The notes under the pieces were generated by a model. The model made no database searches and was not told the DNA's origin. It worked only from the letters and a program-made list of their open reading frames with translations. Positions 42,503 to 52,357 of a stretch of DNA of 64,000 bases are shown piece after piece (positions within the stretch are counted from its first letter, which is position 1; each line of letters begins with the position of its first letter). Source of the stretch: Proteus terrae subsp. cibarius (lineage in GTDB: Bacteria > Pseudomonadota > Gammaproteobacteria > Enterobacterales > Enterobacteriaceae). The translations under genes were made by a program, and so were the position numbers. The stretch spans positions 2,232,001 through 2,296,000 of the forward strand of contig NZ_CP047349.1 in assembly GCF_011045835.1 (NCBI RefSeq), in the 5' to 3' direction.

Positions 42503-43849
42503 ATGCTTTCTACAAAAGATATGCTCGTTCTTGGAATGATGGTTTTTGCACTCTTCCTTGGTGCCGGCAATATTATTTTTCCCCCTATGGCGGGTTTTCA
42601 ATCGGGAAACCTCTGGTTTAGTACATCTTTAGGTTTCCTTGTTACTGGTGTCTTACTCCCTTTCCTAACCTTAGTTATTGTTGCAATTCGTGGACGTGGT
42701 GAGCGTCTTTCTGTTGATTTGCCTTCATGGGTTGCCGTTATTTTCTGGGTAGCACTATATCTTATCGTAGGCTCTACTTTTGCAATGCCTCGTGTCACCA
42801 ATACCGCTTATGAGATGGGTTTCTTACCTTTAGGGCTTATTGAGAAAAATACGGCAACACACCTTACTTTTGCACTTATTTTCAATATCACTAGTATGTT
42901 CTTCATGCTAAAACAAGGCACCATGATCAGCGCCATTGGTAAGTTTATGACTCCGGCACTGTTAGTCCTACTGGTGGTTGTCGGCATTGCTGTTGTGGCT
43001 AAACCAATTTCCCCAATTGGTGAGCCAACAGGTCTTTATGCTGTTAATGGTTTCTTCTCTGGCTTTATTGATGGCTACCAAACCATGGATGTCCTTTCTG
43101 CTATGGCGTTCGGTGGTATCGTTGCTCGTGCTTTATATACCAAAGGCATTACTGAACCACGCCAAATCGGATTTATTACCGTAAAAGCCGGCATGATTTC
43201 AGTTTTACTGTTAGCTGCACTTTATCTGTGTCTTTTCTACTTAGGTGCGACAAGCCACTCTGTTTCAGTCTTTGCTGACCCTGCACTCAATGCTACTAAC
43301 GGAGGTCAAATTTTCTCACGTTATGTTGATGCACTATTTGGCTCTGTGGGGACTTGGTTGATGGGCGGTATTGTTTTGTTAGCCAGTATGACAACACTTG
43401 TGGGTGTAACAAGTGCCGCTGCAGACTACTTTGCGACATTCCATCATCGTTTAGGTTATCGTTTCTGGGTTGTGGTATTTACATTAATGACCACAATCGT
43501 ATCAACATTTGGTCTTGATACATTATTACGAGTGACTATTCCTGCGTTATTAATGATTTATCCAACATCAGTCACCTTGGTATTGCTACAATTTATTCGT
43601 AATAAATTAAAAGCACCTCGCTTTACCTATCGCTTTACCATTGCAATCATCGTTTTAATGAGCCTTTTCGACACATTGAAACAATTGAAGTGGTTAAATG
43701 CTGATTTACTACAATTATTTAGCTACATTCCACTTTCTGATTATGGTTTAGGCTGGGTATTACCAGGTGCGATTGCATTCGTCATTTCGCTGATTGTCAG
43801 CTTAAACCTTAAAGAAGAAAATCTTCCAGTAGAAAATACAGCGAAATAA
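42503..43849 (+). CDS. brnQ: Branched-chain amino acid transporter BrnQ
   Basis: A 448-residue LIVCS-family cation symporter for leucine, isoleucine and valine, with about 12 helices. The opening sequence DMLVLGMMVFALFLGAGNI, then IFPPMAGFQSG, and the middle FIDGYQTMDVLSAMAFGGIV are diagnostic. It is a single transcription unit with a strong terminator. Confidence 0.92.
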   Translation: MLSTKDMLVLGMMVFALFLGAGNIIFPPMAGFQSGNLWFSTSLGFLVTGVLLPFLTLVIVAIRGRGERLSVDLPSWVAVIFWVALYLIVGSTFAMPRVTNTAYEMGFLPLGLIEKNTATHLTFALIFNITSMFFMLKQGTMISAIGKFMTPALLVLLVVVGIAVVAKPISPIGEPTGLYAVNGFFSGFIDGYQTMDVLSAMAFGGIVARALYTKGITEPRQIGFITVKAGMISVLLLAALYLCLFYLGATSHSVSVFADPALNATNGGQIFSRYVDALFGSVGTWLMGGIVLLASMTTLVGVTSAAADYFATFHHRLGYRFWVVVFTLMTTIVSTFGLDTLLRVTIPALLMIYPTSVTLVLLQFIRNKLKAPRFTYRFTIAIIVLMSLFDTLKQLKWLNADLLQLFSYIPLSDYGLGWVLPGAIAFVISLIVSLNLKEENLPVENTAK

Positions 43850-43892
43850 TCAGCAGATAACACCTAATTTGTAATACTGATTGTAAGTTGAT

Positions 43893-43935
43893 AAAAAAAG
43901 CGTCTGCCAAATTTTATATTGGAGACGCTTTTTTC
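43893..43935 (+). terminator. Terminator after brnQ
   Basis: AAAAGCGTCT pairs with AGACGCTTTT, with an inner CCAA/TTGG pair and a T run. Confidence 0.88.
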
Positions 43936-43959
43936 TTGTCTAATTTATCACAGAAAAAT

Positions 43960-44799
43960 TTAAGTCCGGTATTTTTCAATCAATGCCCTTAAAATCGCTT
44001 CTGATTGGGCATCAGGGATCCCATTCGCTTTCGTTGCTCTAAAATGCATTTGGAAGGCCTTCACGACTTTTTGTGCATTATTATCTAACACACCATTTGT
44101 TGGTGTTTGATAACCATATTGCTGTAATAACTTTTGAAAATTTGCCACATCAACAGGCTCTGAAGGATCTCTACCTGCTAAATAAGTTTGCACTAATTCC
44201 TTATCAGGCCAAGCACCTATTCCTTGGTTTGCTAATCTTTCCCAAGGGAATAAAGGTCCCGGATCAGCTTTTCTTTGAGGTGCAATATCGCTGTGACCTA
44301 ACACATTTTGAGGCTCGATATCATAACGTTCAATAATATCTTTCATCACTACTGACATAGTCACGATTTGATCTGCGGTATAAGAATACCAATACCTAAA
44401 CTTACCATTATCACGGTAACCCAGATTGACAATCTCAATTCCAATGGAGCAATTATTCAGGCTAGTCGCATCTCCCCACTGGCTAATGCCCGCATGCCAT
44501 GCGACTTGTCTTTCATCCACTAATGAAGTTATCACTGGTTTTCCGTCAATAGATGAAGGATGTGTAGGGATCAAATAATGACTACTGACTCGCCCCCCAG
44601 TAAGAACTTTAAGTGAGCGTTCATCATCTAGCGCGGTATAGTGCATCACCAGATATTTTACACAGTCATTAGCTTCCTGCTTATTAGGAATAACTTTAAC
44701 TATATATTCACCTCTATCAATAAATTCTGATTGCTTGGCACAACTGGTTAAGAGACTTATTACAATAAGTAATCCTATGTAATACCGACTAGACCTCAT
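43960..44799 (-). CDS. amiD: N-acetylmuramoyl-L-alanine amidase AmiD (lipoprotein)
   Basis: A 279-residue Zn amidase of the PGRP/AmpD fold, with a lipobox LLTSC about residue 20. Zn residues are in VMHYTALDD (His) and GHSDIAPQRKADPGPLFPW. A C-terminal peptidoglycan-binding domain is present (about 205-279). It cleaves murein tripeptide stems in the outer membrane and also anhydro-muropeptides. The start at 44799 is chosen over 44826 because it gives a proper lipoprotein signal and has AAGGA upstream. Confidence 0.92.
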   Translation of the reverse strand: MRSSRYYIGLLIVISLLTSCAKQSEFIDRGEYIVKVIPNKQEANDCVKYLVMHYTALDDERSLKVLTGGRVSSHYLIPTHPSSIDGKPVITSLVDERQVAWHAGISQWGDATSLNNCSIGIEIVNLGYRDNGKFRYWYSYTADQIVTMSVVMKDIIERYDIEPQNVLGHSDIAPQRKADPGPLFPWERLANQGIGAWPDKELVQTYLAGRDPSEPVDVANFQKLLQQYGYQTPTNGVLDNNAQKVVKAFQMHFRATKANGIPDAQSEAILRALIEKYRT

Positions 44800-44838
44800 T
44801 TCTGATCCTTGATTTAATGTTCCCAAAGTTAAATTGTA

Positions 44839-44869
44839 ATAAAAAAACCCATATTAAAGAATATGGGTT
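44839..44869 (-). terminator. Terminator after the AGCS symporter
   Basis: On the minus strand AACCCATATT pairs with AATATGGGTT, followed by T residues. Confidence 0.88.
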
Positions 44870-44898
44870 ATGTGTTTTGACACTTTTTTATTATTACT

Positions 44899-46371
44899 TT
44901 AGTTATTGCCCACTTTTTCACATCGAACTAAAGGCTCATCAGGAATAATATTTTCATCCCAAATCCCTTTTTCAATATCATCTTGTAACTCTGGATATTG
45001 GCGAATATCAAATGTAGGCAGTAAACCAGCTTGTCGTTGTTGGTTATAATCTTTAACTAATTTTAAGGCGACACCAGAAAGCAAGATGATTGCAATTAAA
45101 TTAGTCATTGCCATTAATCCCATTGAGAGATCGGCCATTTTCCAAACAAGAGGCATATCCGCTAAAGCGCCAAACATCACCATAGCTAAAGCCGCTGAAC
45201 GTAAAAGAAATAGCCCAGTTGTATGATTACGACCAAGGAAAATCATATTACTCTCAGCATAAGCATAATTAGCAATAATAGAGGTAAAAGCGAAGAAGAA
45301 AATGGCAATCGCAATAAAAGTACTCCCCCAACCTCCCACACTCGATGACAATGCCAATTGTGTTAATTGAATACCGTTAATGCCTTCCGGATAACTATCG
45401 AGTACACCTGATGATAAAATAATCACCGCAGTAGCACTACAAATAACCAAGGTATCCATAAAAACACCTAGCATTTGAATATAGCCTTGAGATGCTGGAT
45501 GTGGTGGATAAGGTGTTGCTGAAGCTGCAGCGTTAGGTGCCGATCCCATACCTGCTTCATTAGAAAATAAACCGCGCTGAATGCCTTGTGTCATCGCTTG
45601 GCTAATACCGTAAGCAATTGCACCCGCTGCGGCTTCCTGTAATCCAAAGGCACTTTTAAAAATTAAAATGAAAACTTCAGGTAAGCGCTCAATATGATCT
45701 GCAACAACCCAAAAAGCTAATAATAAATAAGCCATTGCCATAATAGGAACAACTAATTCAGCAACTCGAGCAATCCAACGCAGGCCACCAAAGATAATAA
45801 ATCCGCTGGTTAGTACTAAAAAGATCCCCACATAAAGTGGATCAAAATTAAAGGCAGAAGCTGTGGCTTGAGCAATAGAATTGGCTTGAACAGCATTGAA
45901 AACTAAACCGAAGGCGATAATCAAGAAAATGGCAAAGAGAACACCCATCCAGCGCATTTTCAGTCCTTTAGTCATATAATAAGCAGGACCACCACGGTAA
46001 TTACCATCGTCATCTTTTGTTTTATAAAGTTGCGCGAGCGTACTTTCTATTAATGATGTCGCCATACCTATTAAAGCAACTACCCACATCCAAAAAATAG
46101 CGCCAGGGCCACCTGCTGTTAAAGCAATCGCGACTCCCGTCAAGTTTCCAGTACCTACACGCGCAGCTAAACTGGTGCATAATGCCTGAAAAGAAGAGAT
46201 CCCTGATTTATCTGACTTGTGGCTATTTTTTAAAATAGAGAACATATGACTAAAATGTCGGATTTGTATAAATCCAGTACGGATAGTAAAGTAAATACCT
46301 ACTCCAAGAAGTAAGTAGATAAGAACATATCCCCATAAAATGTTATTCGCAAAGTTTATTAGCCCTGTCAA
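44899..46371 (-). CDS. Alanine/glycine:cation symporter (AGCS family)
   Basis: A 490-residue Na+/H+-coupled amino acid symporter with about 11 helices. It carries the family segments RVGTGNLTGVAIALTAGGPG and FSNEAGMGSAPNAAASA. A paralogue of YaaJ/DagA. The start is a TTG (46371) with GGGGA five bases upstream; no better start is seen. Alanine or glycine uptake is expected, but the exact substrate is not known. Upstream lies a 22-base near-palindrome that may be an operator. Confidence 0.87.
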   Translation of the reverse strand: MTGLINFANNILWGYVLIYLLLGVGIYFTIRTGFIQIRHFSHMFSILKNSHKSDKSGISSFQALCTSLAARVGTGNLTGVAIALTAGGPGAIFWMWVVALIGMATSLIESTLAQLYKTKDDDGNYRGGPAYYMTKGLKMRWMGVLFAIFLIIAFGLVFNAVQANSIAQATASAFNFDPLYVGIFLVLTSGFIIFGGLRWIARVAELVVPIMAMAYLLLAFWVVADHIERLPEVFILIFKSAFGLQEAAAGAIAYGISQAMTQGIQRGLFSNEAGMGSAPNAAASATPYPPHPASQGYIQMLGVFMDTLVICSATAVIILSSGVLDSYPEGINGIQLTQLALSSSVGGWGSTFIAIAIFFFAFTSIIANYAYAESNMIFLGRNHTTGLFLLRSAALAMVMFGALADMPLVWKMADLSMGLMAMTNLIAIILLSGVALKLVKDYNQQRQAGLLPTFDIRQYPELQDDIEKGIWDENIIPDEPLVRCEKVGNN

Positions 46372-47204
46372 ATTAATCCCCTTATATAATAACGTATATA
46401 ACCTATCCTTACATCGCTATTGAAATAAAAAAGCAAACAGATATCGTGTAATTGAGTCAATTACTGAATCAAATCTGTCTTAAAGTAATATCAAAGATTA
46501 CTGTGTGAAAAGCGAACTAAATGTAACACAACATTGTGTGACATGTATATTTTTTGTTTATTTTTTTACATGTTATTATTTTATTTTAATTATCTCGTTA
46601 ACTAAAATAAACAATATTGCAAAATAAAAAATCCATACATATCATTAGGATAAATAATTATTTATTCTATTAACTCGAAAAAGTAAAGTAAACTCTTTAG
46701 TCATTAAGTTAATCAGTCATTTTAGAAAAAAATAAACAGATTAAAAAAACATCAATTAATAACCTTTTCCATTTATCTAAAATAAGATTTAAATGAACTA
46801 CTAAAGTCATTAATTAAAGTGTTTTTTAATATCTAATTTAACATTTTGATAATTAACATTTAAGAAATAAAGATTTTTACAACAATTAACAATAAATATT
46901 TTATATTGTCGTATTAATAAAATGCTTTAATATTAATAAGATATTAGGATTAAATGAAAAACAAACTTTACATCTTTATTTTATCACACGACTCTAACGT
47001 ATTAATTCTAACAAGGTTTGTTATCTTAGATTTTTTAAGAATACTGTTGATTAGTTTCTCTTCTCTTTTTTATTCACTTGCTATTCATTAATAACACTCT
47101 TCTTCTTTGAACATTAATTAAAATTTAATAATACTTTATTTCATATTAATAAAAAAATGTAGAATCACGTAAGTTTACCTATTAACCATTTAGTTAATTT
47201 TATT
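46372..47204. other. Long very AT-rich intergenic region
   Basis: About 830 bases with no protein frame. It includes a near-palindrome at 46522-46543 and many A/T tracts. With the following stretch it makes a 1.34 kb gap, the longest in the window. Curved DNA and H-NS binding are plausible. Confidence 0.4.
46522..46543. promoter_or_regulatory. Near-palindrome upstream of the AGCS symporter
   Basis: TGTAACACAA-CA-TTGTGTGACA, arms matching at 9 of 10 positions. It lies about 150 bases before the symporter start. The protein that binds is unknown. Confidence 0.45.
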
Positions 47205-47210
47205 TATACT
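47182..47210 (+). promoter_or_regulatory. Promoter candidate for the ArcZ/SdsR-like RNA
   Basis: TTAACC and TATACT separated by 17 bases, which would start RNA near 47216. Confidence 0.5.
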
Positions 47211-47215
47211 ATGTT

Positions 47216-47269
47216 TTTCCCTGGTGTTGTATTAATTTTCGCCCTGTTTCCCCAACAGGGCATTTTTTT
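47216..47269 (+). ncRNA. Candidate small RNA with ArcZ/SdsR-like seed
   Basis: TTTCCCTGGTGTTG (47216-47229) is identical to the seed of E. coli ArcZ (UUUCCCUGGUGUUG); SdsR shares its first nine bases. It is followed by a strong terminator GCCCTGTT-TCCCC-AACAGGGC and a T7 run (47241-47269). The gene position, upstream of holE and yebF, resembles the E. coli SdsR (RyeB) neighbourhood. The 5' end is inferred from the promoter; a longer precursor is possible. Probably an Hfq-dependent regulator. Confidence 0.6.
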
Positions 47270-47710
47270 ATCCCAATATTTCATAACCTTACCGTAACTC
47301 TTTGTCAAACAATATAAAATGAAAACATATGAAACATCCAATTGATAAATTAACATTATTTACCTATTTTCAATGCAAAATCTCTCATTCTTTTCATTGA
47401 TCTAAGTCAAATTAAATATTCATATTATTTACTCTTTTCATGGATAAACTGCTTTTTTCTCTATTTTAGAACCCATTTAATAAGGATTAAAAATGTTTGT
47501 TTTATCATTAACCTTATTTGAATTACCTACAAAGTGGTATAACAATTAAAGAGGAATAAGATTTTATTGTTATATTTAATAACCTTGATTAAAAATCGAC
47601 CCAAATAAAGTACATCATTTTTACTACACATTAATGACTAATATCTTTATTTGCTTGCATTAATAAGCATGCTCTTTTACCTTACTTACATCGTTACAGA
47701 GGGATAAATA
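47270..47710. other. AT-rich leader region of holE
   Basis: About 440 bases without a gene. No regulatory site recognised. Confidence 0.35.
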
Positions 47711-47944
47711 ATGGGTTATAACCTTTCAGAATTGACACAAGAAGAAAAAGATAAGCTAAATATAAGCTTAGCTGCTTCAGGTGTCGCTTTTAAAGAACGC
47801 TATAACATGCCCGTTGTAGCCGATGCTGTTTTAAGAGAACAGCCTCAAGCTTTTCATGCTTTCTTTCAAGAAAGGCTGGTATTTTATCGCGCAAGAAGCC
47901 AACACTATTCTCGTTTACCTTATGAACCACAGGTAAAAAAATAG
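47711..47944 (+). CDS. holE: DNA polymerase III theta subunit
   Basis: A 77-residue protein. The stretch [20 protein letters not shown] matches E. coli HolE ([20 protein letters not shown]), and the C-terminus has SRLPYEP. Theta binds the epsilon proofreading exonuclease in the Pol III core and stabilises it. GAGGGATAAATA precedes the ATG. Confidence 0.95.
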   Translation: [77 protein letters not shown]

Positions 47945-47975
47945 TCAAGCACTCTCCGTGATTTTGATAATGGTA

Positions 47976-48009
47976 AAAAAAGAGATAAACCAAGGTTTAT
48001 CTCTTTTTC
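47976..48009. terminator. Bidirectional terminator between holE and yebF
   Basis: AAAAAGAGATAAACC pairs with GGTTTATCTCTTTTT around an AA loop, with T runs on both strands. Confidence 0.9.
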
Positions 48010-48046
48010 TTTCAATAGATTAACTAAACTTACTATCGTCTATCTA

Positions 48047-48436
48047 TTATTTAGGAGAAACATAAGTAATAGTATTGTCATCACAATTGACTTGAACATT
48101 GTAACGAAGATCTGTTCTCGCCCCTCTTACATTCAATACCATCTGATAGTTATTATCCATCTTGATAACTTCATTGGCATTAATACTTGCAACAGGTTTT
48201 GATCCTAATGCATTTTTATCATCTTGCCAGCGAGGTAAACGATTTTGTAGATAATCATTTTTTACTCTTGTAACAAGTTGATTATTATCTAAATTAACGC
48301 AACTCGCAAAGGGAGCAGAACGTACAATATCTTTATTAACCTTTTCGATACTTTCTGCAGATGCTCCAAAAGAAACAGCAAGTAAAAGACCTGCTCCAAG
48401 TATCCCTGTTTGACCAATAAACTTGCTTAATTTCAT
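48047..48436 (-). CDS. yebF: YebF-like secreted protein
   Basis: A 129-residue exported protein with a signal peptide ending about SFGASA. The C-terminal domain has the YebF pattern: Cys at SCVNLDN, VKNDYLQNRLPRWQDD (E. coli VKRDYQQNRVARWADD), LNVRGARTDLRYNVQVNCD. YebF is exported to the medium by E. coli through OmpF/OmpC and has the fold of the colicin M immunity protein Cmi. GGGAGG precedes the ATG. The function is unproven. Confidence 0.82.
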   Translation of the reverse strand: MKLSKFIGQTGILGAGLLLAVSFGASAESIEKVNKDIVRSAPFASCVNLDNNQLVTRVKNDYLQNRLPRWQDDKNALGSKPVASINANEVIKMDNNYQMVLNVRGARTDLRYNVQVNCDDNTITYVSPK

Positions 48437-48532
48437 ATAACCTCCCGAAAATATCCTTTAAAACAGGATGTGTTTTCATTAAGCATAGCACATGGTCAAT
48501 AACACAATTGTGACATTTGTTAAAAAATTGTT

Positions 48533-48715
48533 TTATTCATTCTCATCATCAAATACGATGGAAACAGATTCACGGGTTGTATGTTTCTCTCTTAATTCTT
48601 GGGCGACTAACTGAATTGCCTCTCCGCTACTCATTCCCTCAGCCATAAGAGATTGAATTTTTTCTACTGCTTTTTGTTGCTCTTCATGTGTTAATGTAGG
48701 CATTCCTAGAAACAT
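48533..48715 (-). CDS. yoaH: UPF0181 family protein YoaH
   Basis: A 60-residue small acidic cytoplasmic protein of unknown function. [20 protein letters not shown] and [20 protein letters not shown] match E. coli YoaH. It is divergent from pabB, as in E. coli. Confidence 0.92.
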   Translation of the reverse strand: MFLGMPTLTHEEQQKAVEKIQSLMAEGMSSGEAIQLVAQELREKHTTRESVSIVFDDENE

Positions 48716-48827
48716 AATGTTACTCTTATCTTTATTAACGTCTATTTTGTATTTACATGAATGTAATCTTTTTGATTACAATTTAATGTGCGAATAATAC
48801 AACACACTTTGTTTATATGGTCATAAG

Positions 48828-50213
48828 ATGGATATGCAATTACAACAACGTGAATTAACTTATACCCCTGATCTAGCATTACGGGTATTTTCTCCTATTG
48901 CGTCATTGCCTTGGTCTAGTTTACTTCATTCTGGCTTTGCCGAACATCCTCATAACCGTTTTGATATTGTTGTCTCCGATCCTGCTGTAACTTTGGAAAC
49001 GCGCAAACAAACAACAACCATTAAAGAAAAAAATGGTGCGGTGAAACGATCTCAAAAAGATCCCTTTACACTTATTCAATCTACGTTAGAACAATTCAAT
49101 TTCCACCCAGAGCATAATGAATCGTTACCTTTTTTGGGAGGCGCTTTAGGTATTTGGAGTTATGATTTAGGCCGTCGTTTTGAAACTTTACCTGAAATAG
49201 CGAAAAATGAACTTAATTTCGCAGATATGGCGATTGGTATTTATGATTGGGCACTTATTGTTGATCACCATTTAAAAAAAGCCACTTTAATTAGCTATCA
49301 CGATATTGATGAACGCTTACAGTGGTTAGAAAGCCAAGCTTCCACATCACTTGATACCACATTTGCTTTAACAACTGATTGGCAATCAAACATTAGCAAT
49401 GATGAATATAACGAGAAAATTGCTAAAATTCATCAATACTTACTTTCGGGTGACTGCTATCAAGTTAATTTAGCCCAACGTTTTTGTGCACACTATACTG
49501 GTAGTGAATGGAATGCATTCTTAACATTGAATCAAGCTAATAAAGCGCCATTCTCTTCTTTTATGTGTTTACCCAATAATTTTGTGATTAGTGTTTCACC
49601 TGAACGCTTTATTCATTTAGCTGATAATAAAATAGAGACACGCCCAATAAAGGGAACGCTACCTCGTAAAGCATTGCCAGAAGAAGATGATGAACAAGCA
49701 CAGTTATTGGCAAACTCTCGTAAAGATCGCGCTGAAAACTTAATGATTGTAGATTTGATGCGTAATGATATTGGTAAAGTTGCAGTCACAGGCTCAGTAA
49801 AAGTGCCTGAGTTATTTGTTGTTGAACGCTTCCCTGCAGTACATCATTTGGTCAGTACGATTACAGCGCAGTTACCTTCTCATTTAGCAGCAACTGATTT
49901 ATTAAGAGCAGCTTTCCCCGGTGGTTCTATCACTGGAGCACCGAAAATCAGAGCGATGGAGATCATTGAAGAACTTGAACCTCATCGTCGCCATGGATAC
50001 TGTGGTGCAATTGGTTATATCAGTTTTTGTGGCACAATGGACACTAATATCAGCATTCGCACTTTATTGACTGAAAAAAATAAAATTTACTGCTGGGCAG
50101 GTGGTGGTATTGTTGCTGATAGCGTTGCTGAAAAAGAGTACCAAGAAACATTCGATAAACTTGGGCAAATATTAACTGTATTAAATGAGTCTACTATCGA
50201 TGACACCCATTGA
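48828..50213 (+). CDS. pabB: Aminodeoxychorismate synthase component I
   Basis: A 461-residue enzyme that converts chorismate and ammonia (from PabA) to ADC, for p-aminobenzoate and folate. The chorismate-binding motifs SGDCYQVNLAQRF, TRPIKGTLPR, DRAENLMIVDLMRND and FPGGSITGAPKIRAMEIIE are all present. The start could be M1 or M3 (two codons apart). nudL overlaps its end by 29 bases. Confidence 0.95.
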   Translation: MDMQLQQRELTYTPDLALRVFSPIASLPWSSLLHSGFAEHPHNRFDIVVSDPAVTLETRKQTTTIKEKNGAVKRSQKDPFTLIQSTLEQFNFHPEHNESLPFLGGALGIWSYDLGRRFETLPEIAKNELNFADMAIGIYDWALIVDHHLKKATLISYHDIDERLQWLESQASTSLDTTFALTTDWQSNISNDEYNEKIAKIHQYLLSGDCYQVNLAQRFCAHYTGSEWNAFLTLNQANKAPFSSFMCLPNNFVISVSPERFIHLADNKIETRPIKGTLPRKALPEEDDEQAQLLANSRKDRAENLMIVDLMRNDIGKVAVTGSVKVPELFVVERFPAVHHLVSTITAQLPSHLAATDLLRAAFPGGSITGAPKIRAMEIIEELEPHRRHGYCGAIGYISFCGTMDTNISIRTLLTEKNKIYCWAGGGIVADSVAEKEYQETFDKLGQILTVLNESTIDDTH

Positions 50214-50763
50214 TACTTTTATCAATCGTTTTCAACTCACATTACCTGATGACAAGGTAAATCAGCCTCTTCATGCCCAAAGATCGGCGGCTGTCTTGCT
50301 GCCGATTATCAATAAACCTAATCCAACATTATTATTAACTGAGCGTGCATCAACGTTACGTTCTCATGCAGGGCAAGTCGCGTTACCCGGCGGTAAACGT
50401 GACCCTGAAGATAGCAGCCTTATTGCAACTGCATTAAGGGAAGCACATGAAGAAGTGGCTATTCCACCCAATGTTGTATCCGTTATTGGTCAGTTAGCCC
50501 CTTTACAAAGTTCTAGCGGATATTTAGTCACCCCAATTGTGGGTGTTATTCCTGCGGGTTTACCATTACGCCATAATCCTGCTGAAGTCGCCTCTATCTT
50601 TGAAATGCCACTAAGCCATGTACTTAATGCCCAACATTATCAGCCATTAGATTTTCATCGTGCTGGTGAAAATCATCGTATCTACTTTTATCCTTATAAT
50701 GGACATCTTGTTTGGGGATTAACCGCTGCTATTTTACATAGACTCGCTCTGCATATCACTTAA
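50185..50763 (+). CDS. nudL: Nudix CoA pyrophosphatase NudL
   Basis: A 192-residue Nudix hydrolase, probably cleaving CoA to 3',5'-ADP and phosphopantetheine. The Nudix region is GKRDPEDSSLIATALREA followed by HEEVAI. Same length as E. coli NudL (YeaB) and the same place after pabB. The start may be 50185 or 50200; both overlap pabB. Confidence 0.9.
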   Translation: MSLLSMTPIDTFINRFQLTLPDDKVNQPLHAQRSAAVLLPIINKPNPTLLLTERASTLRSHAGQVALPGGKRDPEDSSLIATALREAHEEVAIPPNVVSVIGQLAPLQSSSGYLVTPIVGVIPAGLPLRHNPAEVASIFEMPLSHVLNAQHYQPLDFHRAGENHRIYFYPYNGHLVWGLTAAILHRLALHIT

Positions 50764-50947
50764 TGCACTATTTTATATTCAACCTGTGCTTTTTATCACC
50801 GCCTTCACAACTCTACTTAGCTATTTTAAAAAAATGTTGTAAACTACATCATTAACGGGACGATATAATCGTAAAAACGATCCCTTTACTATAAATAACT
50901 ATATTTTATTCTTTTTAACCCTCTCTCTTATTATTAAGGAGTCTGAC

Positions 50948-52309
50948 GTGATTAGCGTTTTCGACATGTTTAAAGTGGGCATCGGACCATCTAGCTCTCA
51001 CACCGTAGGGCCAATGAAAGCGGGTAAAGAATTTGTCGATGATTTAGTCAGCCAGGAATTGATTGCGTCTGTCACTCGCGTAGCTGTTGATGTTTACGGC
51101 TCCTTGTCTTTGACAGGCAAAGGTCACCATACTGATATCGCAATTATTATGGGGTTAGCAGGTAATGCACCAGCTACTGTCGATATTGACAGCATTCCCG
51201 GTTTTATTCGTGAAGTTGAAGAAACTGGTAAGCTAGCATTAGCAAACGGCCTAAAAGTGGTCGAATTCCCAGCAGAAAGTATGCATTTCAGCAATGACAA
51301 CCTGTCATTACATGAAAACGGTATGACAATCCATGCTTTTGCTGGCGACAAAGAAATCTATAGAAAAACCTACTACTCTATTGGTGGTGGTTTTATCGTT
51401 GATGAAGAAAATTTCGGTAAATCAACATTAAACAGCAAGCCAGTTTCATACCCTTATGCAAGTGCAGAAGAGTTATTAAAACACTGTAAAGAAACGGGTT
51501 TATCCATTTCTAGCTTAATGATGAAAAATGAGCTAGATCTGCATACTCAAGCAGAAATTAATGCTTATTTCGCTGATGTTTATAAAACAATGCAAGAGTG
51601 TATTGAACACGGTTTAAATACAGAAGGCGTATTACCGGGGCCATTACGTGTACCTCGCCGCGCAGCTGCATTAAATCGCTTATTAACATCAAGCAACAGC
51701 CTATCAAACGATCCAATGAAAGTCGTTGATCTGATCAATATGTTTGCACTGGCAGTTAATGAAGAAAACGCAGCAGGTGGCCGCGTTGTCACAGCACCAA
51801 CGAATGGTGCATGTGGTATTGTTCCTGCTGTATTGGCTTACTACGATCGTTGCATCGAACCTGTTACACAAGAAACCTACTTACGTTATTTCTTAGCATC
51901 TGGTGCAATTGGTATTCTTTACAAAATGAATGCTTCTATTTCAGGTGCTGAAGTAGGTTGCCAAGGTGAAGTTGGCGTAGCTTGTTCAATGGCGGCTGCG
52001 GGTCTTGCTGAATTATTAGGTGGAAGCCCTGAACAAGTCTGTATTGCTGCTGAAATCGGTATGGAACACAATCTTGGTTTAACTTGTGACCCAGTTGCAG
52101 GTCAAGTTCAAGTTCCTTGTATTGAACGCAATGCTATTGCTTCAGTTAAAGCCGTTAATGCTGCACGTATGGCAATCCGTCGTACCAGTGAACCTCGTGT
52201 TTCTCTCGATAAAGTCATTGAAACCATGTATGAGACAGGTAAAGACATGAATGCTAAATACCGTGAAACATCACGCGGTGGTCTTGCAATCAAAGTACAG
52301 TGTGACTAA
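50948..52309 (+). CDS. sdaA: L-serine dehydratase 1
   Basis: A 453-residue Fe-S L-serine deaminase that makes pyruvate and ammonia. The N-terminal MISVFDMFKVGIGPSSSHTV and the C-terminal Cys-rich catalytic region (TNGACGIVPAV, EVGCQGEVGVACSMAAAGL, LTCDPVAGQVQVPC) are diagnostic. Starts at GTG with AAGGAG seven bases upstream. Confidence 0.95.
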   Translation: MISVFDMFKVGIGPSSSHTVGPMKAGKEFVDDLVSQELIASVTRVAVDVYGSLSLTGKGHHTDIAIIMGLAGNAPATVDIDSIPGFIREVEETGKLALANGLKVVEFPAESMHFSNDNLSLHENGMTIHAFAGDKEIYRKTYYSIGGGFIVDEENFGKSTLNSKPVSYPYASAEELLKHCKETGLSISSLMMKNELDLHTQAEINAYFADVYKTMQECIEHGLNTEGVLPGPLRVPRRAAALNRLLTSSNSLSNDPMKVVDLINMFALAVNEENAAGGRVVTAPTNGACGIVPAVLAYYDRCIEPVTQETYLRYFLASGAIGILYKMNASISGAEVGCQGEVGVACSMAAAGLAELLGGSPEQVCIAAEIGMEHNLGLTCDPVAGQVQVPCIERNAIASVKAVNAARMAIRRTSEPRVSLDKVIETMYETGKDMNAKYRETSRGGLAIKVQCD

Positions 52310-52326
52310 TTAACATTATTTAGACG

Positions 52327-52357
52327 AAAAAAGCCATTCAAAATGAATGGCTTTTTT
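52327..52357 (+). terminator. Terminator after sdaA
   Basis: AAAAAGCCATTCA pairs with TGAATGGCTTTTT, followed by T. Confidence 0.92.
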
